A DNA stretch of 64,000 nt from Streptosporangium sandarakinum (GTDB lineage: Bacteria > Actinomycetota > Actinomycetes > Streptosporangiales > Streptosporangiaceae): contig NZ_JACCCO010000003.1 in assembly GCF_013409935.1 (NCBI RefSeq), positions 1,178,001-1,242,000 on the forward strand, read 5' to 3'. Shown here in pieces: positions 31,791 through 40,136 of this stretch; positions within the stretch are counted from its first letter, which is position 1, and each line of letters opens with the position of its first letter. Below the pieces are notes generated by a model. The model searched no databases. It was not told the DNA's origin and saw only the letters and a program-made list of their open reading frames with translations. The position numbers and the translations under genes are program-made.

Positions 31791-32961
31791 GTCCATGGCG
31801 ACGCTTCGCGTCGCGGCTCGGGGGCTGGTGTCCGGTGTCTTCCCTCGTCACTTCGTCGCTTCGCTCCTTCGTTCCTCGGTCCAGACACCGGCGCCCCCTC
31901 GCTGTGTTCATGGCGACACTTCGTGTCGCGGCTCGGGGGGCTTGGGTCCGGTGTCTTCCCTCGTCACTTCGTCGCTTCGCTCCTTCGTTCCTCGGTCCAG
32001 ACACCGGCGCCCCCTCGCTGTGTTCATGGCGACACTTCGTGTCGCGGCTCGGGGGGCTTGGGTCCGGTGTCTTCCCTCGTCACTTCGTCGCTTCGCTCCT
32101 TCGTTCCTCGGTCCAGACACCGGCGCCCCCTCGCTGTGTTCATGGCGACGCTTCGTGTCGCGGCTCGGGGGCTTGGGTCCGGTGTCTTCCCTCGTCACTT
32201 CGTCGCTTCGCTCCTTCGTTCCTCGGTCCAGACACCGGCGCCCCCTCGCTGTGTTCATGGCGACGCTTCGTGTCGCGGCTCGGGGGCTTGGGTCCGGTGT
32301 CTTCCCTCGTCACTTCGTCGCTTCGCTCCTTCGTTCCTCGGTCCAGACACCGGCGCCCCCTCGCTGTGTTCATGGCGACGCTTCGTGTCGCGGCTCGGGG
32401 GCTTGGGTCCGGTGTCTTCCCTCGTCACTTCGTCGCTTCGCTCCTTCGTTCCTCGGTCCAGACACCGGCGCCCCCTCGCGGTGTTCATGGCAACACTGCG
32501 TGTCGCGGCTCGGGGGCTTGGGTCCGGTGTCTTCCCTCGTCACTTCGTCGCTTCGCTCCTTCGTTCCTCGGTCCAGACACCGGCGCCCCCTCGCGGTGTT
32601 CATGGCAACACTGCGTGTCGCGGCTCGGGGGCTTGGGTCCGGTGTCTTCCCTCGTCACTTCGTCGCTTCGCTCCTTCGTTCCTCGGTCCAGACACCGGCG
32701 CCCCCTCGCTGTGTTCATGGCAACACTGCGTGTCGCGGCTCGGGGGCTTGGGTCCGGTGTCTTCCCTCGTCACTTCGTCGCTTCGCTCCTTCGTTCCTCG
32801 GTCCAGACACCGGCGCCCCCTCGCTGTGTTCATGGCAACACTGCGTGTCGCGGCTCGGGGGCTTGGGTCCGGTGTCTTCCCTCGTCACTTCGTCGCTTCG
32901 CTCCTTCGTTCCTCGGTCCAGACACCGGCGCCCCCTCGCGGTCCAGGCACCGGCGCCCCGA
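31791..32961 (-). repeat. Array 1: ten copies of the ~115-nt repeat between binding-protein and permease genes
   Basis: Ten units of 115-116 nt, plus a truncated lead-in at 32942-32961, fill the gap between the sugar-binding protein stop (32963) and permease start (31785). In the direction of transcription each unit starts GAGGGGGCGCCGGTGTCTGG, has a purine-rich GAACGAAGGAGCGAAGCGAC centre, then GAAGACACCGG, GCCCCCGAG and a short hairpin GCGACAC-GAA-GTGTCGC. GGGGGC plus CCGGTGTCT can pair with AGACACCGG plus GCCCCC to form a long stem. Neighbouring copies share variants (four with GCGACAC-GCA-GTGTTGC, three with GAAGCGTCGC), indicating recent tandem expansion. The period is not a multiple of 3, so it is not a protein repeat. 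Confidence 0.95.
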
Positions 32962-32962
32962 G

Positions 32963-34342
32963 CTAGTTGGTGACGTTGGCGGGGTTGCCCGAGAGGCGTT
33001 CCAGTTTGGTGCGGTAGGCGGTGGCGGCCTCCTCGACGGACCTGCCGGAGACGACGTCGGCCGTGGCCTCCTGCAGGGCGGCCGACACCTGGGGGTAGAG
33101 GGCCAGACCGGGGCGGTAGGCGGTGATCGGCAGGATCTCCCGGGAGACGAAGCTCAGCAGCGGGTCGCCGGCGAGGACCTCGTCGTTGACGTCGGATCTG
33201 GAGGTGACGCGGACGGCTCCGGCCAGCTCGGCCTTGACCGCCTCGGCCGAGTGCAGGAACGCCAGCAGCTCCCACGCCTGACGAGGATGCCTGGAGAAGG
33301 GGTTCAGCACCCGTACGGCGCCGCCGGACATGCTGACGAAGTCCTGGCCGCGGATCCCCGCGCCGGGCGTCCTCGCGGGGATCTTGGCGTATCCCACGAC
33401 CTTGTCGCGGTCGGCCATCGGGGCCACGCCGGCCTTGGGATCGATCACCGAGCGCCAGAAGTAGTCGCCCTCGGCGAGGATACCGATCTTGCCGGCGGCG
33501 AATTCGGCGAAGGACTTGTCGCGGCCCTTGGCCTCCTGCTGCAGCCTGGGGTCGCCCAGGCCGCCCGCGTAGATCCGCCGGTAGAGGTCCAGCACGTCCT
33601 TGACGCCCTGGGAGGCCCCGGTCCACTTGCCGTTCGCGTAGATCTCGGCGCCGGTGCCGGCCAGCAGCGGCAGCGCGCCCTGCATCGAGGTGGCCTCGCC
33701 CATCGCGGTGCCGGCGTTGATCTGGATCGGCGTCACGCCGGGCAGCCGGCGCAGCGCCGTCCCGGCGTCGAGGATCTCCTGCCAGCTCCTGGGCTGCCAC
33801 TTCTCCGGCAGGCCGGCCTTGGCGAACAGGCTCTTGTTGTAGTAGAGGATGCGCCCGTCGGTGCCCTGCGGCACGCCGTACCTCTTGCCCTCGAAGACGC
33901 CCAGGCCCTGCACCGCCTCGGGGATCTGCCGCCAGCCGTCCCAGGAGTCCACCGCGGCGCCGCCGACCTCGCCGAGGGGCTTGATGTACCCGGCCTGGGC
34001 GAACTCGCCGACCCAGATCCCGTCGAGGTCGATCACGTCGGCGCCGGTCCTCGACTTCAGGTCCAGCGCGACCTTCGTCTTGTACTGCTCGTCGTCCACG
34101 CCGTTGGGCTGGAACAGCACGCGCACGTCCCGCCCCGCCTGCTTCTGCGCGGCCTCGAACCGCGGGATCACCCAGTTCTTGATCCAGTCGGCGCTGACCG
34201 AGTTCTTGCCGCCGGAGATGGCGTTGGCCGTGATGGTCAGGGTGACGTCACCATCGGAGGGGGAGCCGGAACCGCAGGAGCAGAGGGCGAGCACGGCGGC
34301 TGCCAGGGTCGATATCAGGACAGGCCGATGGAAGGGTCTCAC
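32963..34342 (-). CDS. Sugar ABC transporter substrate-binding lipoprotein (SBP family 1)
   Basis: Surface lipoprotein of 459 aa that captures the glycoside for the operon's permeases. Signal peptide residues 1-22 with lipobox ALCSC (a second Cys two residues earlier is less typical). Family-1 features: FEAAQKQAGRDVRVLFQ, ADVIDLDGIWVGEFAQAGYI, PQGTDGRILYYNKSLFAKAG and GQDFVSMSGGAVRV. GTG 34342 has GGAGG 4 nt upstream. First gene of the seven-gene minus-strand operon; a direct-repeat operator candidate lies 45-68 nt upstream. MalE/UgpB-like; ligand unknown, though GH38 downstream points to mannosides. Confidence 0.92.
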   Translation of the reverse strand: MRPFHRPVLISTLAAAVLALCSCGSGSPSDGDVTLTITANAISGGKNSVSADWIKNWVIPRFEAAQKQAGRDVRVLFQPNGVDDEQYKTKVALDLKSRTGADVIDLDGIWVGEFAQAGYIKPLGEVGGAAVDSWDGWRQIPEAVQGLGVFEGKRYGVPQGTDGRILYYNKSLFAKAGLPEKWQPRSWQEILDAGTALRRLPGVTPIQINAGTAMGEATSMQGALPLLAGTGAEIYANGKWTGASQGVKDVLDLYRRIYAGGLGDPRLQQEAKGRDKSFAEFAAGKIGILAEGDYFWRSVIDPKAGVAPMADRDKVVGYAKIPARTPGAGIRGQDFVSMSGGAVRVLNPFSRHPRQAWELLAFLHSAEAVKAELAGAVRVTSRSDVNDEVLAGDPLLSFVSREILPITAYRPGLALYPQVSAALQEATADVVSGRSVEEAATAYRTKLERLSGNPANVTN

Positions 34343-34386
34343 GTGACCTCCAGGGGGAGGTAAGGCATGTCACGACAACTCGACGA

Positions 34387-34410
34387 TTACACAGGCTTAC
34401 ACGGGCGTAA
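34387..34410. promoter_or_regulatory. Candidate operator of the glycan operon
   Basis: TTACACAGGC and TTACACGGGC are adjacent 10-bp direct repeats (34387-34406) followed by GTAA, which makes TTAC-N6-GTAA with the second copy. It lies 45-68 nt upstream of the binding-protein start, in the 184-bp gap shared with divergent prcB. No regulator gene for the operon is visible in the window. Confidence 0.45.
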
Positions 34411-34526
34411 AGATTCAACGGGAGGGACACAGGTGGTTCGCGCTGAGCTGATCGAGGGAAGTGCAGACAGCACGGCAACGTGAGTAAGGTCGGGCCATAA
34501 GGGACCGCACCTTTGGAGGGAGTCGC

Positions 34527-35375
34527 GTGGGATCGCACAGGGACCTGCCCGCCGGCATGGTGAATCACATCTTTACCGACACCGGGAGTTCCTCGTTCTC
34601 GGAGTTCGTCAGGTCCCACGCGCCGGACTTGCTGCCGGGCCGCAACGAGACGCTGGCGGCCCCGGTCGGCGACCAGATCCCCCATGCCACCACGATCGTC
34701 GCGGCGACCTGCGCCGGCGGCGTGGTGATCGCCGGGGATCGGAGGGCGACGTCGGGCAACATCATCTCCCAGCGTGACATGGAGAAGGTGTTCCGCCTGG
34801 ACGACCATTCGGCCATGGGCATCGCCGGCGCGGCGAGCACCGGCATCGAGCTGGCGCGCCTTTACCGGGTCGAGCTGGAGCACTACGAGAAGCGCGAGGG
34901 CCGCTCGCTGTCGGTGGCGGGCAAGGCCAACCGGCTGGCCACGATGATCCGCGGCAACCTGCCGATGGCGATGCAGGGCCTGGTCGTGGTCCCGCTGTTC
35001 GTGGCCTACGACCCGAACGGCGACAGCGGCCGGATCTTCAGCTACGACGTGGGCGGCGGGCCGTACGAGCAGCACCAGCACCACGCGATCGGCTCCGGCT
35101 CGATCTTCGCGCGGGGTTCGCTGAAGAAGCTGTACCGCGAGGGAGCGAGCCCGGAGGACACCGTGCTGACGGTTCTGCAGGCCCTCTACGACGCGGCCGA
35201 CGACGACTCGGCGACCGGCGGTCCCGACGTCATCCGCAGGATCTGGCCCGTCGTCGCGGTGCTCACCGCCGACGGCTACCGCCGCCTGAGCGACGACGAG
35301 ATCGCCGAGAACGTCGAGGCGATGGTGGAGAGCCGGAAGAGTTCCCCCGACGGTCCCACCGCTCCGCTGCGTTAA
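34527..35375 (+). CDS. prcB: Proteasome beta subunit PrcB
   Basis: Catalytic subunit of the 20S core, 282 aa. The 54-residue propeptide is removed before Thr55 in [15 protein letters not shown], exposing the N-terminal nucleophile. AGDRRATSG (Asp and Arg near the active site), [11 protein letters not shown] and [10 protein letters not shown] follow the family. Residue -1 is Ala rather than the Gly of M. tuberculosis. GTG 34527 has TTTGGAGGG upstream. prcA follows after 19 nt, so the two are co-transcribed; the upstream neighbour is the divergent glycan operon rather than pup. Confidence 0.96.
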   Translation: MGSHRDLPAGMVNHIFTDTGSSSFSEFVRSHAPDLLPGRNETLAAPVGDQIPHATTIVAATCAGGVVIAGDRRATSGNIISQRDMEKVFRLDDHSAMGIAGAASTGIELARLYRVELEHYEKREGRSLSVAGKANRLATMIRGNLPMAMQGLVVVPLFVAYDPNGDSGRIFSYDVGGGPYEQHQHHAIGSGSIFARGSLKKLYREGASPEDTVLTVLQALYDAADDDSATGGPDVIRRIWPVVAVLTADGYRRLSDDEIAENVEAMVESRKSSPDGPTAPLR

Positions 35376-35394
35376 CACGAGAGGATCACCGCAG

Positions 35395-36201
35395 GTGTCC
35401 ATACCCTTTGGATATGTCTCGCCCGAGCAGCAGATGCGGGACAAGGCGGACTACGCGCGCAAGGGCATCGCGCGAGGCCGCAGCGTCGTCGTGCTGCAGT
35501 ACGAGGACGGCATCCTGTTCGTCGCCCCCAACCCCTCCCGTGCCCTGCACAAGATCAGCGAGATCTACGACCGGATCGGCTTCGCCGCGGTCGGCCGGTA
35601 CAACGAGTTCGAGGCGCTGCGCCTCGGCGGGATCCGCTACGCCGACATCAACGGCTACACCTACGACCGGGAGGACGTCACCGCCCGGGGCCTGGCCAAC
35701 CTCTACGCGCAGAACCTCGGCCAGATCTTCACCGAGTCGCTGAAGCCGTTCGAGGTGGAGCTCGTGGTGGCCGAGGTCGGCGACACCGCCGACGAGGACC
35801 ACATCTACCGCCTCACCTTCGACGGCTCGGTGTTCGACGAGTCCGGCCTGGTGGCGATGGGCGGCCAGGCCGAGGCGGTCGCGGGCCGGCTCAAGGAGCG
35901 TTACCGCGACGGCCTGTCGCTGGCCGACGCGCTGCAGGCGGCGCTGTTCGCGCTGACCGAGCCGGGCGGCGAGCGTCCCCCCGCCGGGCAGCTGGAGGTG
36001 GCGGTGCTCGACCGCAACCGGCCGCACCGCAAGTTCCAGCGCCTGGCCGGTCCGAGGCTGGAGGCGCTGCTGGCCGGGTCGTCCGCCGGGGAAGGCGCCG
36101 TGGACGCCGGAACCGCCGAGGCCGCCGCGCCGCAGGACGGCGGATCCCAGACGCCGCCCACCGCTCCCGAGGGGGAGATCGACACCGGCTCCGGCGGCTG
36201 A
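35395..36201 (+). CDS. prcA: Proteasome alpha subunit PrcA
   Basis: Forms the gated outer rings of the 20S core, 268 aa. The gating N-terminus [20 protein letters not shown] and [20 protein letters not shown] are canonical. Family elements [18 protein letters not shown] and [20 protein letters not shown] are intact. Residues ~230-268 form an Ala/Gly/Glu-rich disordered tail ending TGSGG. GTG 35395 has AGAGGA ~10 nt upstream. Coupled to prcB and followed by a strong hairpin terminator. Confidence 0.96.
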   Translation: MSIPFGYVSPEQQMRDKADYARKGIARGRSVVVLQYEDGILFVAPNPSRALHKISEIYDRIGFAAVGRYNEFEALRLGGIRYADINGYTYDREDVTARGLANLYAQNLGQIFTESLKPFEVELVVAEVGDTADEDHIYRLTFDGSVFDESGLVAMGGQAEAVAGRLKERYRDGLSLADALQAALFALTEPGGERPPAGQLEVAVLDRNRPHRKFQRLAGPRLEALLAGSSAGEGAVDAGTAEAAAPQDGGSQTPPTAPEGEIDTGSGG

Positions 36202-36212
36202 CCGCACGCTCC

Positions 36213-36249
36213 GCGGGCGCCGCGTCCCCGCCGGGGGCGCGGCGCCCGC
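36213..36249 (+). terminator. 17-bp stem terminator after prcBA
   Basis: The left arm 36213-36229 pairs with 36233-36249 (one T-G wobble) around a 3-nt GCC loop, starting 12 nt past the prcA stop. It isolates prcBA from the downstream secreted-protein gene and from pafA. Confidence 0.7.
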
Positions 36250-36315
36250 GCATTGTGACGCGGATCACATCCCGGTTCGGTGAACCGGAGGCGCGGGACC
36301 GTGGTCGAAGCAGTC

Positions 36316-36861
36316 ATGAAACGATCCGTTCTGACCGCCGCCGCCCTGTGCGCCGCCCTCGCCGCCGGTACGGCCCCCGCCCAGGCGGCCGTGATCCCCG
36401 CCCAGGCGGCCCCCGCCCGGGCGGCCGCGATCCCCCACTACCCGGCGCCGAAGATCTTCGGGACGACGTTCCAGTCCGACCCCGGCCACGACTTCACCAA
36501 GCGCATCAGCCCCCGCAAGGACGGCATCCTGCGCGGCTGGATCACCCACGTGTCCGGCGGGCAGGCCGAGTACGAGCCGATCAAGTGGGTGCGGGACAAG
36601 TACACCGAGGGCCACTTCGAGGGCCCGCCGGAGGGCAACTCCACCGCCTACAGCTCGCCCGTGGCCGGGAACGTGGTCTACCTGAGCGCCTTCGGCTGCT
36701 CGTCGCGGATGGCGAACATGACCGTCGACAGGCGCGGCCTGGGCGCCAAGCGCTGCTCCCGCGCGACGCTGCTGAAGCGGGCCGCGAAGATGCAGCGCCC
36801 GGCGCTGATCACCGTCTACCGCGGCCGGATCGTCAAGCTGCAGGAGATCTACACCCCCTGA
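36316..36861 (+). CDS. Small secreted protein of unknown function
   Basis: 181 aa with a classical signal peptide: basic MKRS, hydrophobic core LTAAALCAALAAGTA, and cleavage near APAQA-A. The mature N-terminus repeats PAQAA-type motifs. The globular part (~45-181) contains two cysteines (FGCSS and KRCS) that could form a disulfide. I do not recognise the family. ATG 36316 starts the signal peptide and is preferred over upstream codons. Between prcA and pafA, flanked by strong terminators on both sides, so it is an independent unit. Confidence 0.7.
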   Translation: MKRSVLTAAALCAALAAGTAPAQAAVIPAQAAPARAAAIPHYPAPKIFGTTFQSDPGHDFTKRISPRKDGILRGWITHVSGGQAEYEPIKWVRDKYTEGHFEGPPEGNSTAYSSPVAGNVVYLSAFGCSSRMANMTVDRRGLGAKRCSRATLLKRAAKMQRPALITVYRGRIVKLQEIYTP

Positions 36862-36904
36862 CCTCCTCACCCCTCCTCGCCGGTCCTGCGCGCCGCCGGG
36901 GACC

Positions 36905-36954
36905 CACGCCGCGGCCCGCGCCCGGGAACGTCCCCGGGCGCGGGCCGCGGCGTG
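36905..36954 (+). terminator. 22-bp perfect stem terminator
   Basis: Arms 36905-36926 and 36933-36954 are exactly complementary around a 6-nt loop (AACGTC), 44 nt after the secreted-protein stop. One of the strongest hairpins in the window; no T-tract, as usual in actinomycetes. Confidence 0.75.
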
Positions 36955-37067
36955 CCGGGCCGAGGTCCCCTGTCCGGCCGGGATCCGTGTGCCCGGCCGG
37001 GGCCCGCGCGTGCTTAGCCGAGCACCGCGCCGGGCATAAGCCGTAGGACCGAAAACCCCCCACTGAT

Positions 37068-37099
37068 CCCTCCCGCGGGAGGGGTTCGGCGAATAGTGT
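37068..37099 (+). promoter_or_regulatory. pafA promoter: leaderless -10 and overlapping palindrome
   Basis: TAGTGT (37094-37099) ends 6 nt before the pafA ATG, so transcription probably begins at the A of ATG. The perfect 16-bp palindrome CCCTCCCGCGGGAGGG (37068-37083) covers the -35 position and would place a bound repressor over RNA polymerase. Confidence 0.6.
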
Positions 37100-37105
37100 G
37101 AGGCA

Positions 37106-38464
37106 ATGGACCGTCGCATCTTCGGACTTGAGAACGAATACGGGGTCACCTGCACGTTCAGGGGACAGCGGCGGCTGTCGCCCGACGAGGTCGCGCGTTA
37201 CCTTTTCCGCCGCGTCGTCTCCTGGGGCCGATCGAGCAACGTCTTCCTGCGCAACGGCGCCCGTCTCTACCTCGACGTCGGCAGCCATCCCGAGTACGCC
37301 ACCCCCGAGTGCGACAGCGTCGTGGAGCTCGTCACCCACGACAAGGCGGGGGAGCGCATCCTGGAGGGCCTGCTGGTCGACGCCGAGAAGAGGCTCCGCG
37401 AGGAGGGCATCGCCGGCGACATCTACCTCTTCAAGAACAACACCGACTCGGCGGGCAACTCCTACGGCTGCCACGAGAACTACCTGGTGGGCCGGCACGG
37501 CGAGTTCGGCCGCCTGGCCGACGTGCTGATCCCCTTCCTGGTCACCCGGCAGATCATCTGCGGCGCGGGGAAGGTGCTGCAGACTCCCCGGGGCGCCGTC
37601 TACTGCGTCTCCCAGCGGGCCGAGCACATCTGGGAGGGCGTCTCCAGCGCGACCACCCGCTCGCGGCCCATCATCAACACCCGCGACGAGCCGCACGCCG
37701 ACGCCGAGCGGTTCCGCCGGCTGCACGTCATCGTCGGCGACTCCAACATGAGCGAGACGACCATGCTGCTCAAGGTCGGCGCGACCGACCTGGTGCTGCG
37801 CATGATCGAGGCCGGCACGGTGATGCGCGACCTGTCACTGGAGAACCCCATCCGGGCCATCCGGGAGGTCTCCCACGACATGACCGGGCGGCGGCGGGTC
37901 AGGCTGGCCAACGGCAGGGAGGCGTCCTCGCTGGAGATCCAGCAGGAATACCTCACCAAGGCCCGCGACTTCGTCGATCGCCGCGGCGGTGACGAGATCA
38001 GCGAGCGGGTGCTGGAGCTGTGGGAGCGCACCCTCAACGCCGTCGACACCGGCAACCTCGACCTGGTCTCCCGCGAGATCGACTGGGTGACGAAATACCA
38101 GCTCATCGAGCGGTACCGCGAGAAGTACGACCTGCCGCTGTCGAGCCCCCGGGTCGCCCAGCTGGACCTGGCCTACCACGACGTGCACCGCCGCCGCGGC
38201 CTGTACTACCTGCTGCAGCGGCGCGGCTCGGTGGAGCGGGTGACCAGCGACCTGAAGATCTTCGAGGCCAAGTCGGTGCCGCCGCAGACCACCCGGGCGC
38301 GGTTGCGCGGGGAGTTCATCCGCCGGGCGCAGGAGAAGCGGCGTGACTTCACCGTCGACTGGGTGCATCTGAAGCTCAACGACCAGGCGCAGCGCACCGT
38401 GCTGTGCAAGGATCCCTTCCGCAGCGTGGACGAGAGGGTGGAGAAGCTCATCGCCGGAATGTGA
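37106..38464 (+). CDS. pafA: Pup-protein ligase PafA
   Basis: ATP-dependent ligase that joins the Pup C-terminal Glu to substrate lysines, 452 aa, glutamine-synthetase-like. [13 protein letters not shown] carries the metal-binding Glu residues (E9, E11); [30 protein letters not shown] and [12 protein letters not shown] line the active cleft. It lacks the Dop-specific loop, distinguishing it from the dop product at 20.2 kb. The C-terminal domain (~370-452) ends [17 protein letters not shown]. Leaderless ATG start. Followed after 95 nt by the FKBP gene, as in other actinomycetes. Confidence 0.97.
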   Translation: MDRRIFGLENEYGVTCTFRGQRRLSPDEVARYLFRRVVSWGRSSNVFLRNGARLYLDVGSHPEYATPECDSVVELVTHDKAGERILEGLLVDAEKRLREEGIAGDIYLFKNNTDSAGNSYGCHENYLVGRHGEFGRLADVLIPFLVTRQIICGAGKVLQTPRGAVYCVSQRAEHIWEGVSSATTRSRPIINTRDEPHADAERFRRLHVIVGDSNMSETTMLLKVGATDLVLRMIEAGTVMRDLSLENPIRAIREVSHDMTGRRRVRLANGREASSLEIQQEYLTKARDFVDRRGGDEISERVLELWERTLNAVDTGNLDLVSREIDWVTKYQLIERYREKYDLPLSSPRVAQLDLAYHDVHRRRGLYYLLQRRGSVERVTSDLKIFEAKSVPPQTTRARLRGEFIRRAQEKRRDFTVDWVHLKLNDQAQRTVLCKDPFRSVDERVEKLIAGM

Positions 38465-38520
38465 TGGTCATGCTTCGGCAAGGCGACCGATGATTTATCG
38501 CGACCCTATGTCAAGGCGAG

Positions 38521-38526
38521 TAGTGT
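38521..38526 (+). promoter_or_regulatory. Candidate -10 (TAGTGT) for the FKBP gene
   Basis: The same hexamer as at pafA occurs here, 33 nt before the FKBP start. A GAGGGA ribosome site lies between them, so this transcript would have a short leader. The -35 region is not recognisable. Confidence 0.4.
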
Positions 38527-38559
38527 GACGCGAACCTGACGTCTGCCTGAGGGATATCT

Positions 38560-39513
38560 ATGCGTCGCCGCAGCCTGGCCGTACTGGCCGCCCTGCCCCT
38601 GATGTTCGCCGCGGCCTGCGGGTCCGGTGATGGCACCGCCACCGCGAACTCCGCCAACCCGAGCGGCGAGGCGGTCTCGGCGCTGAAGGTCACCGGCGCG
38701 CCCAACGCCAAGCCGGCCGTGGCCTTCCCCGCCAAGGTCGCCGAGACCTCCTCCTACCAGGTGATCACCCCCGGTACGGCCGGCGCCCCGGCCCAGAAGG
38801 GGTCGAACGTGGTCGCCAACTTCACCGTCTACACCTGGGACGGCAAGACCAACAAGATGATCGGCTCGACCTATGACGAGGGCGGGCCGCAGCTGATCAC
38901 GCTCAACGAGCAGGTCCCGGAGATCCTCCGCAAGGGCTTCGCCGAGACCAAGGACGGCGGCCGCTTCCTGTCCGTCGTCGCCAAGGACTCGCTGCCCGCC
39001 GAGCAGCAGCAGCAGGCCCCCGCCGGGCAGTCGCAGGTCTTCGTGATCGACGTGGTGGGCGTGCCCAAGGACAAGGCGGTCCAGGGCAAGGCCACCGACG
39101 CCGGAATCAAGGGCATCAAGCTGGAGAACCCCGGCGGTGACGCCGCGCCGAAGCTGGACACCAAGACCAAGGAGAAGGCGCCCAAGGACCTCGTCGCCAA
39201 GACGGTGATCAAGGGGTCGGGCCCGGCGGTCAAGGCCGGCCAGTCGATCCTGGTCCAGTACGTCGGCAAGATCTGGGGCTCGGGTGTCGAGTTCGACAGC
39301 AGCTGGGGGCGCGGCGGCCAGCCGATCATGTTCCAGATCGGCACCGGCAAGGTCATCAAGGGCTGGGACCAGGGCCTGGTGGGCGTCCCGGTCGGCAGCC
39401 GGGTGCTGCTGAGCATCCCGCCGAGCCTCGGCTACGGCGAGCAGGGCTCCGGCGACAAGATCAAGGGCACCGACACCCTGGTCTTCGCGGTGGACGTCCT
39501 CGGCGCCTACTGA
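38560..39513 (+). CDS. FKBP-type peptidyl-prolyl isomerase lipoprotein
   Basis: Predicted surface-anchored prolyl isomerase, 317 aa. Signal peptide with lipobox FAAAC (Cys ~residue 20). Two FKBP modules: a divergent first (~70-165, NVVANFTVYTWDGKTNKMIG) and a canonical second (~205-317: GQSILVQYVGKIWGSGVEFD, VIKGWDQGLVGVPVGSR, SLGYGEQGSG). Only the second keeps the aromatic pocket pattern well. A gene of this type follows pafA in many actinomycetes. Good ribosome site (GAGGGA); a strong terminator follows. Confidence 0.9.
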   Translation: MRRRSLAVLAALPLMFAAACGSGDGTATANSANPSGEAVSALKVTGAPNAKPAVAFPAKVAETSSYQVITPGTAGAPAQKGSNVVANFTVYTWDGKTNKMIGSTYDEGGPQLITLNEQVPEILRKGFAETKDGGRFLSVVAKDSLPAEQQQQAPAGQSQVFVIDVVGVPKDKAVQGKATDAGIKGIKLENPGGDAAPKLDTKTKEKAPKDLVAKTVIKGSGPAVKAGQSILVQYVGKIWGSGVEFDSSWGRGGQPIMFQIGTGKVIKGWDQGLVGVPVGSRVLLSIPPSLGYGEQGSGDKIKGTDTLVFAVDVLGAY

Positions 39514-39544
39514 GGCCGCTTCCGGACCCGTCCACGATCCGTTC

Positions 39545-39584
39545 CCCGTGCCGGGGCCGCCCGAGCGGCCCCGGCACGGGTTTT
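39545..39584 (+). terminator. Intrinsic terminator after FKBP gene
   Basis: A 15-bp perfect stem (39545-39559 with 39566-39580), 6-nt loop, then TTTT. It is one of the few hairpins in this window with a T-run, and marks the end of the pafA-side plus-strand block. Confidence 0.85.
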
Positions 39585-39692
39585 CGGGACAGAGCCTGAA
39601 ATCCCGCGGTGAGCGGCGATGATCTCGGCGTGGTCGCGATCCCCCGGGTGAACCGCCGGGGCCGGGGCGATGGCCGGCCCGGGAAGAACGGA

Positions 39693-39724
39693 CCCGGCGC
39701 CCGCGTGGGGGTGCGGGCGCCGGG
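39693..39724 (-). terminator. 12-bp hairpin after the ThuA/lectin gene
   Basis: Stem CCCGGCGCCCGC with its exact complement around an 8-nt loop, 35 nt past the gene's stop on the minus strand. The same hairpin recurs at 41875-41904 as part of a longer duplication. Confidence 0.6.
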
Positions 39725-40136
39725 TGTTGCGGTCGGGTCGGGTGGCCGGTGCCGTGGGTCAGGGCAGGGTCCATTTCTGGTTGGGTGCGCCGGTGCAGGT
39801 CCACAGGGTGACCGGGGTGGCGTCGGCGGGGTTGGCGCCGGTGACGTCGAGGCATTTGCCGGACTGGGGGTTCTTCAGGGTTCCGTCGGGTTGCGGTGTC
39901 CAGTTCTGGGCGGCGGTGTTGTTGCAGGTGTAGAGCTGGATCTTCGTTCCGTCGGTGGTGGCGCCGCCGGCGACGTCGAGGCATTTGCCCAGGGCCTTGA
40001 GTTGCGGGCCGGAGACCGTCCAGTTCTGGGCGGCGGTGTTGTTGCAGGTGTAGAGCTGGACTTTCGTTCCGTCGGCGGGGTTGGCGCCGGCGACGTCGAG
40101 GCACTTGCCGGCCAGACCCTTCACCGGACCCGTGCC
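39694..40136 (-). repeat. 443-bp duplication, copy A (lectin 3' end plus terminator)
   Basis: Bases 39694-40136 match 41875-42317 without gaps; by eye I count 6 differences. The segment covers the terminator hairpin, the 3' flank and the whole C-terminal ricin-type lectin domain of both genes. The match stops where the lectin domains begin, so this was a domain-scale duplication or gene conversion. Confidence 0.9.

Noticed and set aside
31791..32961. CRISPR array
   Set aside because: The full 115-nt unit is repeated with no unique spacers and no cas genes are present.
30787..32973. 700+ residue plus-strand open frame across array 1 (and a second, longer one to 34363)
   Set aside because: It is open only because the repeat unit lacks stops; the period shifts the frame in each copy, and it runs antisense to clear permease and binding-protein genes.
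34690..34700. Ala instead of Gly before the PrcB catalytic Thr as a loss-of-processing mutation
   Set aside because: The residue is small and the surrounding cleavage context is intact; other actinomycete PrcB proteins may share it, so it does not indicate an inactive subunit.
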